From: Azospirillum sp. OGB3
GTDB lineage: Bacteria > Pseudomonadota > Alphaproteobacteria > Azospirillales > Azospirillaceae
Direction: 5' to 3'
Assembly (NCBI RefSeq): GCF_014192915.1
Contig: NZ_JACHYN010000013.1
Location: 124,001-188,000 of the forward strand
DNA length: 64,000 bases
In this document: piece after piece, positions 46,365 to 55,447 of the stretch
Layout: each line of letters begins with the position of its first letter
How positions within the stretch are numbered: position 1 is the stretch's first letter
Notes under the pieces: model-generated
What the model saw: only the letters and a program-made list of their open reading frames with translations
The model's database searches: none
What the model was told of the DNA's origin: nothing
Program-made: the position numbers and the translations under genes

Positions 46365-47249
46365 TCAGCCCGGCGGACGCCCGAAGCGGCCGGGCGGAAG
46401 GCCGCGCACGCCGCCGGGATCGCACTCGAACAGCGCGCCGGCCAGTGGTTCGTCGGGGCGGCCATGCGCCGCGGTGGTCACGAACAGCCGGTCGAGGGCG
46501 GGACCGGCGAAGACGCAGGAGGTGACCCGTGACACCGGCAGCGCGATCGCGCGGTCCAGCGTGCCGTCTGGCCGGAAGCGGCTGACCCGCCCGCCGTCCC
46601 AATGAGCCACCCATAGGCCGCCCTCGGCGTCGCAGGTCATGCCGTCGGGATAGCCGTCGCCCTCGGTGAAGCGGATGTGGGTTCGCTTGCCGGACAACTG
46701 TCCCGCGTCGTCGACATCGAAGGCGTGGATCGTCCGCGCCGCGCTGTCGGTGTGGTAGAGCGTCCGCCCGTCCGGGGACAGGGCCGGGCCGTTGGCGACG
46801 GTGTAGCCTTCGTCCACGCGCGCGATCGAGCCATCGGGGTCGAGCCGGTGGAAGGCGCCGGACGGCGCTTCCTCCCCATCGTCCATGCTGCCGATCCACA
46901 GGCGCCCCTGCGCGTCGGCCTTGGCGTCGTTCAGCCGGTTGCCCGGCCGGTCGGGGTCGATCCGCGCCAGTTCCCCGGCGATCACCGCGCGGCCCGGCTC
47001 CAACCGCAGGCGGACCACCCGGCGCGAGCGCAGCCCGGCGATGAAGCCATCACCATCGGCGCATTCCACCAGCCAGCAGGCCGCATCCTCCAGCGCCCAG
47101 TCCATTTGGGTCCCGTCGTGGAGCCCGTGGCGCAGAATCCGCGATCCGTGGATATCGACGAAGAAGACCGCGCCCTGCCCCGGCGACCACAGCGGGCCTT
47201 CGCCCAGAAGCGCCCGGGCGGGCCAGACGCAACGAACCTCCTGCGGCAT
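46365..47249 (-). CDS. araB: Sugar lactonase of the SMP-30 family (L-arabinolactonase)
   Basis: This 294-residue six-bladed propeller enzyme would open L-arabino-gamma-lactone to L-arabonate. SMP-30 features are LGEGPLWSPGQGAVFFVDI (the metal-binding Glu), NRLNDAKADAQGRLWIGSMD (Asn) and ANGPALSPDGRTLYHTDS plus DGYPDGMTCDAEGGLWVAHW. GGGGAGG lies ten bases before the start at 47249. It heads the araB-araD-araE operon, read away from the divergent LysR gene. Confidence 0.86.
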   Translation of the reverse strand: MPQEVRCVWPARALLGEGPLWSPGQGAVFFVDIHGSRILRHGLHDGTQMDWALEDAACWLVECADGDGFIAGLRSRRVVRLRLEPGRAVIAGELARIDPDRPGNRLNDAKADAQGRLWIGSMDDGEEAPSGAFHRLDPDGSIARVDEGYTVANGPALSPDGRTLYHTDSAARTIHAFDVDDAGQLSGKRTHIRFTEGDGYPDGMTCDAEGGLWVAHWDGGRVSRFRPDGTLDRAIALPVSRVTSCVFAGPALDRLFVTTAAHGRPDEPLAGALFECDPGGVRGLPPGRFGRPPG

Positions 47250-47325
47250 GCCGTTTCGCCTCCCCCTCGCGGTCCCGTTCCGAATTTTGTTGACCATGCC
47301 AACAATAGAGGGCGTTCTGATACGC

Positions 47326-47343
47326 GTCCAATACGAATATCGG
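47326..47343 (-). promoter_or_regulatory. Shared sugar-regulon motif, site 2 (before araB)
   Basis: On the araB coding strand the site is CCGATATTCGTATTGGAC, matching the other two sites at the ATTCGTATTGGAC core, and TTGGAC again can be the -35. CTATTG lies 17 bases further on as a possible -10. GCCAACAATAG, 28 bases away, also resembles GCCAACATTAGG at site 1 with nearly the same spacing. Confidence 0.7.
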
Positions 47344-47351
47344 CGCCGGCG

Positions 47352-47367
47352 ATACGAGATTTCGTAT
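47352..47367. promoter_or_regulatory. Palindrome ATACGA-GATT-TCGTAT between araB and the LysR gene
   Basis: A perfect dyad with a four-base centre sits 9 bases from site 2, within larger outer arms CGGCGCC / GGCGCCG. Each half (ATACGA) is the same core as in the shared regulon motif. In LysR systems such a second site close to the promoter is often the high-affinity, autoregulatory one. Confidence 0.6.
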
Positions 47368-47400
47368 GTTGGCGCCGTCGCCAGACCGGAGGCCCCGCCC

Positions 47401-48429
47401 GTGACCCCGCACCGTTTCCCGGCCAACTGGTTCCTCAAGGCCCGGCTGAAGCTGCGCCATCTCCAGCTCTTCGTGGCGCTGGACGAGCACCGCAACCTGC
47501 ACCGCGCCGCCGCCAGCCTGACCATGTCGCAGCCGGCCGCCTCGAAGCTGCTGGGCGATCTGGAGGAGTCGCTGGGCGTCGCCCTGTTCGAACGCCATGG
47601 CCGCGGCGTCGAGCCGAACTGGTACGGCGGCCTGATGATCCGCCACGCGCGGGCGATCCTCAGCGGCCTGCAGGAGGCGGGGGAGGAGCTGAACGACCTG
47701 CTGGCCGGCCACAGCGGCAGCGTCTCCATCGGCACGGTGATGGCCCCGGCGGTGGAGCTGGTGGTGCCGGTGATCACCACGCTGACCCGCGACCACCCCG
47801 ACCTGAAGATCGCCGTGGCGGTGGAGACCAGCGACGTGCTGGCCGAGCGGGTGCAGCAGGGCGTGATGGATTTCGCGGTCGGCCGCCTGCCCGGCCACGT
47901 CGACGCCGCGTGCTTCGAGTATCAGGAGATCAGCAGCGAGGAGCTGTGCTTCGTCTGCCGCGACGGCCACCCGCTGCTGCGGCTCGGCCGCCCGCTGACC
48001 GCCGCCGATCTGGTGGACGCCACCTGGATTCTCCAGCCGCTGGGCAGCCTGCTGCGCAGCCGGGTCGAGGCGCTGTTCCGCGCCGAGGGGGTTCCACCGC
48101 CGCGCAAGGTGATCGAAAGCGCCTCCCCCGTCATTTCCCTGGCGATGGTGGCCGAGAATGATTCGGTCACCGTCTTCGCCCGCGCGCTCGCCCAGGTGTT
48201 CTCGCCGACCGGCAGCTGCACCATCGTGCCCTTCCACAAACGCTTCAGCGTCGAGCCCTACGGCATTTTCTGGCTGAAGGACCGCCCGCTGTCGCCGGGT
48301 GCCCGCACCGCCCTGGCCGCCCTGCGGGCGGCGTCCGACGCGAAGATGCGCCGTGCGCTGGAAACGCCGCAGCCGGGTCCTTCAAGCGATATACAAATGC
48401 ATATGAATTCCGCCGATAATCGTATTTGA
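47401..48429 (+). CDS. LysR-family regulator of the sugar genes (GbpR-like)
   Basis: This 342-residue protein has an N-terminal winged helix-turn-helix (NLHRAAASLTMSQPAASKLLGDLEESLGVALFERHGRG, split here across residues about 30-70) and a periplasmic-binding-fold effector domain. Its place between chvE and the araB operon matches GbpR of Agrobacterium, which regulates chvE in response to sugars; that parallel is inferred. GGAGG precedes the GTG start at 47401 by eight bases. Its last codons overlap site 3 of the shared motif, so its 3' end carries part of the chvE promoter. Confidence 0.85.
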   Translation: MTPHRFPANWFLKARLKLRHLQLFVALDEHRNLHRAAASLTMSQPAASKLLGDLEESLGVALFERHGRGVEPNWYGGLMIRHARAILSGLQEAGEELNDLLAGHSGSVSIGTVMAPAVELVVPVITTLTRDHPDLKIAVAVETSDVLAERVQQGVMDFAVGRLPGHVDAACFEYQEISSEELCFVCRDGHPLLRLGRPLTAADLVDATWILQPLGSLLRSRVEALFRAEGVPPPRKVIESASPVISLAMVAENDSVTVFARALAQVFSPTGSCTIVPFHKRFSVEPYGIFWLKDRPLSPGARTALAALRAASDAKMRRALETPQPGPSSDIQMHMNSADNRI

Positions 48430-48430
48430 C
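48413..48430 (+). promoter_or_regulatory. Shared sugar-regulon motif, site 3 (before chvE)
   Basis: CCGATAATCGTATTTGAC matches sites 1 and 2, and the first five bases of a -35 TTGACA (48426-48431) complete it. The -10 is poor at 17-19 bases downstream (ATTGCT/TTGCTA), as expected for an activator-dependent promoter. The site overlaps the LysR gene stop. Confidence 0.7.
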
Positions 48431-48544
48431 AGTTATGGTTTTTCGGCCGATTGCTAGCCTTACAAACATTGCGCCACCCGACACCCGTTCAAGAGCCGCG
48501 GGTGTGGCCAACCCGGTGCCGCAGAAGGGGGAGGAAATCGGCCC

Positions 48545-49621
48545 ATGTCTTCTTCATTCACGACCACACTGGCCGGGATGGCCGTCGGCGTGCTGGCCCT
48601 CACCGTTGCCGCCACGCCGACGCTGGCGCAGGACAAGCCCACCGTCGGCATCGCGATGCCCACCAAATCCTCGGCCCGCTGGATCGACGACGGCAACAAC
48701 ATGGTCAAGCAGTTCCAGGCCAAGGGCTACAAGACCGACCTGCAGTACGCCGAGGACGACATCCCCAACCAGCTCGCCCAGATCGAGACGATGGTCGCCA
48801 AGAACAGCAAGGTTCTGGTGATCGCCGCCATCGACGGCACGACGCTGACCGACGTGCTCCAGCAGGCCAAGGACCGCGGCGTCAAGGTCATCGCCTACGA
48901 CCGGCTGATCCGGGGGTCGGAGAATGTCGACTATTATGCGACCTTCGACAATTTCCAGGTCGGCGTGCTGCAGGGCAGCTACATCGTCGACGCGCTGGGC
49001 CTGAAGGACGGCAAGGGTCCCTTCAACATCGAGCTGTTCGGCGGCTCCCCCGACGACAACAACGCCTACTTCTTCTACAACGGCGCCATGTCGGTGCTGC
49101 AGCCCCACATCGACAGCGGCAAGCTGAAGGTGGGCAGCGGTCAGGTGGGGATGGACAAGGTGTCCACCCTGCGCTGGGACGGCGCCACCGCCCAGGCCCG
49201 CATGGACAATCTGCTGAGCGCCTTCTACGGCAACCGCCGCGTCGACGCCGTGCTGTCGCCCTACGACGGGATCAGCATCGGCATCATCTCCTCACTGAAG
49301 GGGGTCGGCTACGGCTCGCCGTCGCAGCCGATGCCGGTGGTGACCGGGCAGGACGCCGAGGTGCCCTCGATCAAGTCGATCCTGGCGGGCGAGCAGCGCG
49401 CCACCGTCTTCAAGGACACCCGCGAGCTGGCCCGGGTCACGGTGGAGATGGTCGACGCGGTGCTGGGCGGCGGCACGCCGCCGGTCAACGACACCAAGAC
49501 CTACGACAACGGCAAGAAGGTCGTTCCGGCCTACCTGCTGAAACCGGTCAGCGTGGACGCGTCGAACTGGAAGAGCACGCTGGTCGACAGCGGCTACTAC
49601 ACCGAAGCCCAGTTCAAGTGA
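48545..49621 (+). CDS. chvE: Multiple sugar-binding periplasmic protein (ChvE/SbpA)
   Basis: This 358-residue periplasmic protein has a signal peptide ending near TLA (residue 28) and the ChvE mature start KPTVGIAMPTKSSARWIDDG. In Agrobacterium ChvE binds D-galactose, L-arabinose and other sugars for both transport and chemotaxis/virulence sensing; A. brasilense SbpA does the same for chemotaxis. The central segment IAAIDGTTLTDVLQQAKDRG and the C-terminal YDNGKKVVPAYLLKP are typical. It begins chvE-gguA-gguB, followed closely by araA. Confidence 0.93.
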   Translation: MSSSFTTTLAGMAVGVLALTVAATPTLAQDKPTVGIAMPTKSSARWIDDGNNMVKQFQAKGYKTDLQYAEDDIPNQLAQIETMVAKNSKVLVIAAIDGTTLTDVLQQAKDRGVKVIAYDRLIRGSENVDYYATFDNFQVGVLQGSYIVDALGLKDGKGPFNIELFGGSPDDNNAYFFYNGAMSVLQPHIDSGKLKVGSGQVGMDKVSTLRWDGATAQARMDNLLSAFYGNRRVDAVLSPYDGISIGIISSLKGVGYGSPSQPMPVVTGQDAEVPSIKSILAGEQRATVFKDTRELARVTVEMVDAVLGGGTPPVNDTKTYDNGKKVVPAYLLKPVSVDASNWKSTLVDSGYYTEAQFK

Positions 49622-49699
49622 CGAAGCGGCGCGGGGCGGACGCCAAGCGGCGCCCCCCGCCATCAGCCTGAGGTTCGACCGGGCGATCGGAGGATTCCC

Positions 49700-51283
49700 A
49701 TGGACTCCATCCTGGAGCGGTCCAGTCTGGCGATGCCGATCCTGGAAATGAAGGGCATCACCAAGACGTTTCCCGGCGTGAAGGCGCTGGACGACGTCAA
49801 CCTGTCGGTCCGCGAGGGCGAGATCCACGCGCTGATCGGCGAGAACGGCGCCGGCAAGTCGACGCTGATGAAGGTGCTGAGCGGGGTCTACCCGCAAGGC
49901 AGCTTCGACGGCGAGATCCGATTCCGCGGCCAGCCGCAGGCCTTCCGCGGCATCGCCGACAGCGAGCGGCTGGGCATCATCATCATTCACCAGGAGTTGG
50001 CGCTCGTCCCCCTGCTGTCGATCACCGAGAACCTGTTCCTCGGCAACGAGCAGGCGAGCCGCGGGGTGATCGACTGGGACGCCGCCACCCTGCGGGCGCG
50101 GGAACTGCTGCGGCTGGTCGGGCTGCACGACCCGCCTGAGACCCTGATCACCGACATCGGCGTCGGCAAGCAGCAGCTCGTGGAGATTGCCAAGGCGCTG
50201 TCCAAGGAGGTCAAGCTGCTGATCCTGGACGAGCCGACCGCCAGCCTGAACGAGAGCGACAGCGACGCCCTGCTGGAACTGCTGCTGCAATTCAAGGCGC
50301 GCGGGATCGCCTCCATCCTCATCTCGCACAAGCTGAACGAGATCGCCAAGGTCGCCGACCGGGTGACCATCCTGCGCGACGGCACGACGGTGGAGACGCT
50401 GGATTGCCGCGAGGCGGTGGTCAGCCAGGACCGCATCATCCGCGGCATGGTCGGGCGCGCCCTGTCGGACCGCTATCCCCGGCGGACCACCATGCCCGGC
50501 GAGGTGCTGTTCGAGGTGAAGGGGTGGAGCGCCGACCACCCGGCCCATCCCGGCCGGCGCGTCGTCCGCGACGTCAACCTGACCGTCCGCCGCGGCGAGG
50601 TGGTGGGCATCGCCGGGCTGATGGGCGCCGGCCGCACCGAGTTCGCGATGAGCCTGTTCGGCCGCTCCTACGGCCGCAACATCCGCGGGCAGGCCTTCCT
50701 CGACGGGCGGGAGATCGACGTCTCCACCATCAGCCGGGCCATGGCGAACGGCCTCGCCTACGCGACGGAGGACCGCAAGCATCTCGGCCTCGTGCTCGAC
50801 AACGACATCCGCCACAACGTCACGCTGGCAAACCTGAAAGGGGTGGCGAAACGCTGGGTCATCGACCATGAGCACGAGGTCCAGGTGGCCGAGGAGTTCC
50901 GGCGCCGGCTGCGCATCCGCTGCGCCGACGTGTTCCAGGAGACGGTCAACCTGTCGGGCGGCAACCAGCAGAAGGTCGTGCTCAGCAAATGGCTGTTCGC
51001 CGACCCGCAGGTGCTGATCCTCGACGAGCCGACCCGCGGCATCGACGTCGGCGCCAAGTATGAGATCTACACCATCATCAACCAGCTGGTCGCCGAGGGC
51101 CGGGGCGTCGTCCTGATCTCCTCGGAGATGCCGGAGCTGCTGGGCGTCGCCGACCGCATCTATGTGATGAACGCCGGCGAAATGGTCGCCGAGATGCCGG
51201 CGGCCGAGGCCAGCCAGGAGAAGATCATGGGGGCGATCATGCGCTCCGGCGAGACGCTGATGTCCGGGGAGGCTCTGCCATGA
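49700..51283 (+). CDS. gguA: Sugar ABC transporter ATPase (GguA type)
   Basis: This 527-residue protein has two nucleotide-binding domains in one chain. The first has Walker A GENGAGKST (residues 52-60), and Walker B LLILDEPTASLNESD; the second has LSGGNQQKVVLSKWL and LILDEPTRGIDVGAKYE, with a degenerate P-loop GLMGAGRTE. The start at 49700 has GGAGGA seven bases upstream. Its stop overlaps the permease start (ATGA). It powers uptake of the sugars bound by ChvE. Confidence 0.93.
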   Translation: MDSILERSSLAMPILEMKGITKTFPGVKALDDVNLSVREGEIHALIGENGAGKSTLMKVLSGVYPQGSFDGEIRFRGQPQAFRGIADSERLGIIIIHQELALVPLLSITENLFLGNEQASRGVIDWDAATLRARELLRLVGLHDPPETLITDIGVGKQQLVEIAKALSKEVKLLILDEPTASLNESDSDALLELLLQFKARGIASILISHKLNEIAKVADRVTILRDGTTVETLDCREAVVSQDRIIRGMVGRALSDRYPRRTTMPGEVLFEVKGWSADHPAHPGRRVVRDVNLTVRRGEVVGIAGLMGAGRTEFAMSLFGRSYGRNIRGQAFLDGREIDVSTISRAMANGLAYATEDRKHLGLVLDNDIRHNVTLANLKGVAKRWVIDHEHEVQVAEEFRRRLRIRCADVFQETVNLSGGNQQKVVLSKWLFADPQVLILDEPTRGIDVGAKYEIYTIINQLVAEGRGVVLISSEMPELLGVADRIYVMNAGEMVAEMPAAEASQEKIMGAIMRSGETLMSGEALP

Positions 51284-52491
51284 GTGCCGAACTCAACCTT
51301 CCGGCGCGCGGCCCGCGGGTGTCCATGGGACGGTTCGTGAAGGCGCACATGCGCGAGTACGGCATGCTGCTGTCGCTGGTCGCCATCGTCCTGTTCTTCC
51401 AGTACATGACCGACGGCACGCTGCTGCAGCCGCTGAACCTGACCAACCTCGTGCTGCAGAACAGCTACATCGTCATCATGGCGCTGGGCATGCTGCTGGT
51501 GATCGTCGCCGGGCACATCGACCTGTCGGTGGGCTCGGTCGTCGCCCTCATCGGCGCGCTGGCGGCGACGCTGATGGTGCGGCTCCACCTGGATTTCGTC
51601 ACCACGACGCTGCTGTGCCTGCTGGCCGGGGCGGCGATCGGGGCGGTTCAGGGCTTCTGGGTCGCCTATCTGCGCATCCCCTCCTTCATCGTGACGCTGG
51701 CCGGCATGCTGGTCTTCCGCGGCCTGTGCCTGATCCTGCTGGCCGGCCAGTCGGTCGGTCCCTTCCCGGTGGAGTTCCAGCGTCTCAGCTCCGGCTTCAT
51801 CCCCGACTTCCTGGCGCTCGACGCCCTCAACCTGGGCAAGTTCCACCTGACCAGCCTGCTGCTCTGCGCGGCCGTGGCCGCCGCGATGGTGGCGATGAAC
51901 ACCAGGGCGCGCCTGCGCCGGCAGAGCGTCGCCATCGAGCAGGAGCCGCTGCCGCTGTTCGTGGCGAAGAACGTCGCGCTGGCCGCCGTGCTGATCTATG
52001 TCGGGCAATTGATGGCCTCCTACCGCGGCCTGCCCAACGTGCTGATCATCATGAGCGTGCTGATCGCGCTCTACAGCTTCGTCACCCGCAACACCACGGT
52101 GGGGCGGCGCGTCTACGCGCTGGGCGGCAACGAGAAGGCGGCCAAGCTGTCCGGCATCGACACCCGGCGGCTCAGCTTCTACACCTTCGTCAACATGGGG
52201 GTGCTGGCGGCACTGGCCGGGCTGATCTTCGCAGCAAGGCTGAACACCGCCACGCCGAAGGCCGGCGTCTCGTTCGAGCTGGACGTGATCGCCGCCTGCT
52301 TCATCGGCGGCGCCTCGGCGTCGGGCGGGGTGGGCCGGGTGACCGGTGCGGTGATCGGCGCCTTCATCATGGGCGTGATGAACAACGGCATGTCGATCCT
52401 GGGCATCGGCATCGACTGGCAGCAGGTCATCAAGGGGATGGTGCTGCTCGCCGCCGTGACCATCGACGTCTACAACAAGAACAAGGCGTGA
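51280..52491 (+). CDS. gguB: Sugar ABC transporter permease (GguB type)
   Basis: This 403-residue membrane protein has about ten helices. Family motifs are VIVAGHIDLSVGSVVALIGA (near residues 74-93), VAYLRIPSFIVTLAGMLVFRG and FELDVIAACFIGGASASGGVGRV near the C-terminus. It starts inside the ATPase stop (ATGA). The nine-base gap to araA suggests the enzyme gene is co-transcribed. Confidence 0.93.
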   Translation: MSAELNLPARGPRVSMGRFVKAHMREYGMLLSLVAIVLFFQYMTDGTLLQPLNLTNLVLQNSYIVIMALGMLLVIVAGHIDLSVGSVVALIGALAATLMVRLHLDFVTTTLLCLLAGAAIGAVQGFWVAYLRIPSFIVTLAGMLVFRGLCLILLAGQSVGPFPVEFQRLSSGFIPDFLALDALNLGKFHLTSLLLCAAVAAAMVAMNTRARLRRQSVAIEQEPLPLFVAKNVALAAVLIYVGQLMASYRGLPNVLIIMSVLIALYSFVTRNTTVGRRVYALGGNEKAAKLSGIDTRRLSFYTFVNMGVLAALAGLIFAARLNTATPKAGVSFELDVIAACFIGGASASGGVGRVTGAVIGAFIMGVMNNGMSILGIGIDWQQVIKGMVLLAAVTIDVYNKNKA

Positions 52492-52499
52492 GGACCGTC

Positions 52500-53477
52500 A
52501 TGACCCGTCCCGCCCCCCCTCCCCCAACCCCCCTCACCCTCGGCATCGTCGGCTTCGGCAAGATCGCCCGCGACCAGCATGTCCCGGCCATCGCCGCCAC
52601 CGGCCTGTTCCGCCTCGCCGCGGTGGTCAGCCCGCACGGCGCCTCCCTGAAGGAGGCCGGGCTCGGCAACGTGCCGGTCTTCCGCAGCCAGGCGGAGATG
52701 CTGGCCGCCCTGCCCGGCCTCGACGCCGTGGCGATCTGCACGCCGCCCGCCGTCCGCCACGCCCTGACGGTGGAGGCACTGCGCGCCGGCAAGCATGTCC
52801 TGATCGAGAAGCCGCCGGCCGCCACCCTGACGGAGCTGCGCCTGCTGCTCGACGCGGCGGAGGGGGCCAAGCGCACGCTGTTCGCCGCCTGGCACTCCCG
52901 CTTCAACGCGGCGGTGGAAGAGACGCGGCGGCGGCTGGCCGGCGCCACTGTCCGCAACGTTGCCATCACCTGGAAGGAGGACGTGCGGCGCTGGCACCCC
53001 GGCCAGGACTGGATCTTCGCGGCCGGCGGCTTCGGCGTCTTCGATCCGGGCATCAACGCCCTGTCGATCCTGACCGAAATCCTGCCGGCGCCCGTCGTCG
53101 TCCGCGACGCCGAACTGCGGGTCCCCGCCAACCGCGACACGCCCATCGCCGCGACGCTGAGGATGGAAGGGGCTGCGGGCTCCGCCGTCGGGACGGTGAC
53201 GGCCGCCTTCGACTTCCTCCAGGAGGGCGAGCAGACCTGGACCATCGTCATCGAGACAGATAGCGGACGGCTTGACCTGACCCACGGCGGCACGCGGCTG
53301 AGCGTGGACAGCGTGCCCGTGCTGGCCGAGCCCGACTCCGAGTACCAGGGCATCTACCGCCGCTTCCACCATCTGATCGCGGACGCGGCCGGCGACGTCG
53401 ACGCCCGTCCGCTGCAACTGGTCGCCGACGCCTGTCTGGTCGGGCGCTGGCGCACCACCGACGCCTTCCACTGGTAA
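52500..53477 (+). CDS. araA: L-arabinose (D-galactose) 1-dehydrogenase, Gfo/Idh family
   Basis: This 325-residue oxidoreductase would oxidise L-arabinose (and often D-galactose) at C1 to the lactone with NAD(P)+. The cofactor motif GIVGFGKIARDQHVPAI is near residue 14, EKPPAATLTE marks the Gfo/Idh lysine (EKP), and WKEDVRRWHPGQDWIFAAGGFGVFDPGINALSI is the family's substrate region, including the His-containing DPGIN stretch. Position directly behind the ChvE/GguAB transporter and before araC fits a first-step enzyme. Confidence 0.88.
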   Translation: MTRPAPPPPTPLTLGIVGFGKIARDQHVPAIAATGLFRLAAVVSPHGASLKEAGLGNVPVFRSQAEMLAALPGLDAVAICTPPAVRHALTVEALRAGKHVLIEKPPAATLTELRLLLDAAEGAKRTLFAAWHSRFNAAVEETRRRLAGATVRNVAITWKEDVRRWHPGQDWIFAAGGFGVFDPGINALSILTEILPAPVVVRDAELRVPANRDTPIAATLRMEGAAGSAVGTVTAAFDFLQEGEQTWTIVIETDSGRLDLTHGGTRLSVDSVPVLAEPDSEYQGIYRRFHHLIADAAGDVDARPLQLVADACLVGRWRTTDAFHW

Positions 53478-53600
53478 GCCACTGGTAACGCGCCGGGCGC
53501 ACCGCCCGGACCACTCCCAACGATGCCCCGAACGAAGCTCCGAACGACCCCCTGCGCCGGCCGACCCCGGTCCGCGCCCCCAACCCGAATTGGTGCCGAC

Positions 53601-55427
53601 ATGTCCGATACGAAACCCTCCCCCCAGCACCCGGAAATCGGCTCCGCCCGGCGGCTGCGGTCGCGCGCGTGGTTCGATAACCCCGACAACCCCGACATGA
53701 CCGCGCTCTATCTGGAGCGTTATCTGAACTTCGGGCTGACGCGGGAGGAGCTGCAATCCGGCGCGCCGATCATCGGCATCGCCCAGACCGGCTCCGACCT
53801 CAGCCCCTGCAACCGGCACCATCTGGTCCTGGCCGAACGGCTGCGCGAGGGCATCCGCACCGCCGGAGGCATCGCCATCGAGTTCCCCGTCCACCCGATC
53901 CAGGAGACCGGCAAGCGGCCGACCGCCTCGATCGACCGCAACCTCGCCTATCTCAGCCTCGTCGAGGTGCTGCACGGCTACCCGCTCGACGGCGTCGTGC
54001 TGACCATCGGCTGCGACAAGACCACCCCCGCCTGCCTGATGGCGGCGGCCACCGTGAACATCCCGGCCATCGCCCTGTCGGTCGGTCCGATGCTGAACGG
54101 CTGGTTCCGCGGCGAGCGCACCGGCTCGGGCACCATCGTGTGGAAGGCCCGCCAGATGATGGCGGCCGGCGAGATCGACTATCAGGGCTTCATCGAGCTG
54201 GTGGCGTCGTCGGCCCCCTCGACCGGCTACTGCAACACCATGGGCACCGCCTCGACGATGAATTCGCTGGCCGAGGTGCTGGGCATGCAGCTTCCCGGCT
54301 CCGCCGCCATCCCCGCCCCCTACCGCGAGCGCCAGCAGGCCGCCTACGAGACCGGCAAGCGCATCGTCGAGATGGTCCGCGAGGACCTCAAGCCGTCCGA
54401 CATCCTGACCCACGACGCCTTCCTCAACGCCATCGTCGTCAACTCCGCCATCGGCGGTTCGACCAACGCGCCGATCCACATCAACGCCATCGCCAAGCAC
54501 ATCGGCGTGCCGCTGACGGTGGAGGACTGGCAGACCCACGGGCACGATGTGCCGCTTCTGGTCAACCTCCAGCCGGCCGGCGAGTATCTGGGCGAGGACT
54601 TCCACCGTGCCGGCGGCGTGCCCGCGGTCGTCGCCCAATTGATGGGCAAGGGACTGATCCGCGAAGGGGCGCCCACCGTCAACGGCCGGACCATCGGCGA
54701 GAACTGCCGCCAGCAGCCGATCCTCGACACGCGGGTGATCCACCCCATTGACCAGCCGCTGATGCCCAACGCCGGCTTCGTGGTGCTGCGCGGCAACCTG
54801 TTCGGCGCCGCCATCATGAAGACCAGCGTCATCTCCGACGAGTTCCGCGAACGCTACCTGTCCAACCCTCAGGACCCGGAAGCGTTCGAGGGCAAGGTCG
54901 TCGTCTTCGACGGGCCGGAGGACTACCATCACCGCATCGACGACCCCGGCCTGGGGATCGACGCCTACACCATCCTGGTCATCCGCGGCACCGGCCCCAT
55001 CGGCTATCCGGGGGCGGCGGAGGTGGTCAACATGCGGCCCCCCGCCACGCTGATCCGGCAGGGCGTCCATTCGCTTCCCTGCATCGGCGACGGCCGCCAG
55101 TCCGGCACCTCGGGCTCGCCCTCCATCCTCAACGCGTCCCCGGAGGCGGCGGCGGGCGGTGGGCTGGCCCTGCTGCGCAGCGGCGACCGGGTGCGCATCG
55201 ACCTGCGCCGCGGCAGCGCCGACATCCTGATCTCGGAGGGCGAACTGGCCGACCGCCGGGCCGCTCTGGAGGCCGCGGGCGGCTACCCGATCCCGCCGTC
55301 GCAGACCCCCTGGCAGGAGATCCAGCGCGGCATCGTCGACCAGCTCGACGAGGGCATGGTGCTGAAGCCCGCCGTCAAGTACCAGCGCGTCGCCCAGACC
55401 ATGGGCATCCCGCGCGACAATCACTGA
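53601..55427 (+). CDS. araC: L-arabonate dehydratase (IlvD/Edd family)
   Basis: This 608-residue iron-sulfur dehydratase would convert L-arabonate to L-2-keto-3-deoxyarabonate. Cysteines of the cluster are in SDLSPCNRHH, GCDKTTPACL and GYCNTMGTASTMN. VNSAIGGSTNAPIHINAIAKHIG and GRQSGTSGSPSILNASPE are typical of the sugar-acid branch. I chose the ATG at 53601, since an in-frame ATG at 53523 adds unlikely residues; neither has a clear ribosome-binding site. It follows araA by 123 bases. Confidence 0.88.
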   Translation: MSDTKPSPQHPEIGSARRLRSRAWFDNPDNPDMTALYLERYLNFGLTREELQSGAPIIGIAQTGSDLSPCNRHHLVLAERLREGIRTAGGIAIEFPVHPIQETGKRPTASIDRNLAYLSLVEVLHGYPLDGVVLTIGCDKTTPACLMAAATVNIPAIALSVGPMLNGWFRGERTGSGTIVWKARQMMAAGEIDYQGFIELVASSAPSTGYCNTMGTASTMNSLAEVLGMQLPGSAAIPAPYRERQQAAYETGKRIVEMVREDLKPSDILTHDAFLNAIVVNSAIGGSTNAPIHINAIAKHIGVPLTVEDWQTHGHDVPLLVNLQPAGEYLGEDFHRAGGVPAVVAQLMGKGLIREGAPTVNGRTIGENCRQQPILDTRVIHPIDQPLMPNAGFVVLRGNLFGAAIMKTSVISDEFRERYLSNPQDPEAFEGKVVVFDGPEDYHHRIDDPGLGIDAYTILVIRGTGPIGYPGAAEVVNMRPPATLIRQGVHSLPCIGDGRQSGTSGSPSILNASPEAAAGGGLALLRSGDRVRIDLRRGSADILISEGELADRRAALEAAGGYPIPPSQTPWQEIQRGIVDQLDEGMVLKPAVKYQRVAQTMGIPRDNH

Positions 55428-55447
55428 CGGAAAGGCCGTGCAGCGCG

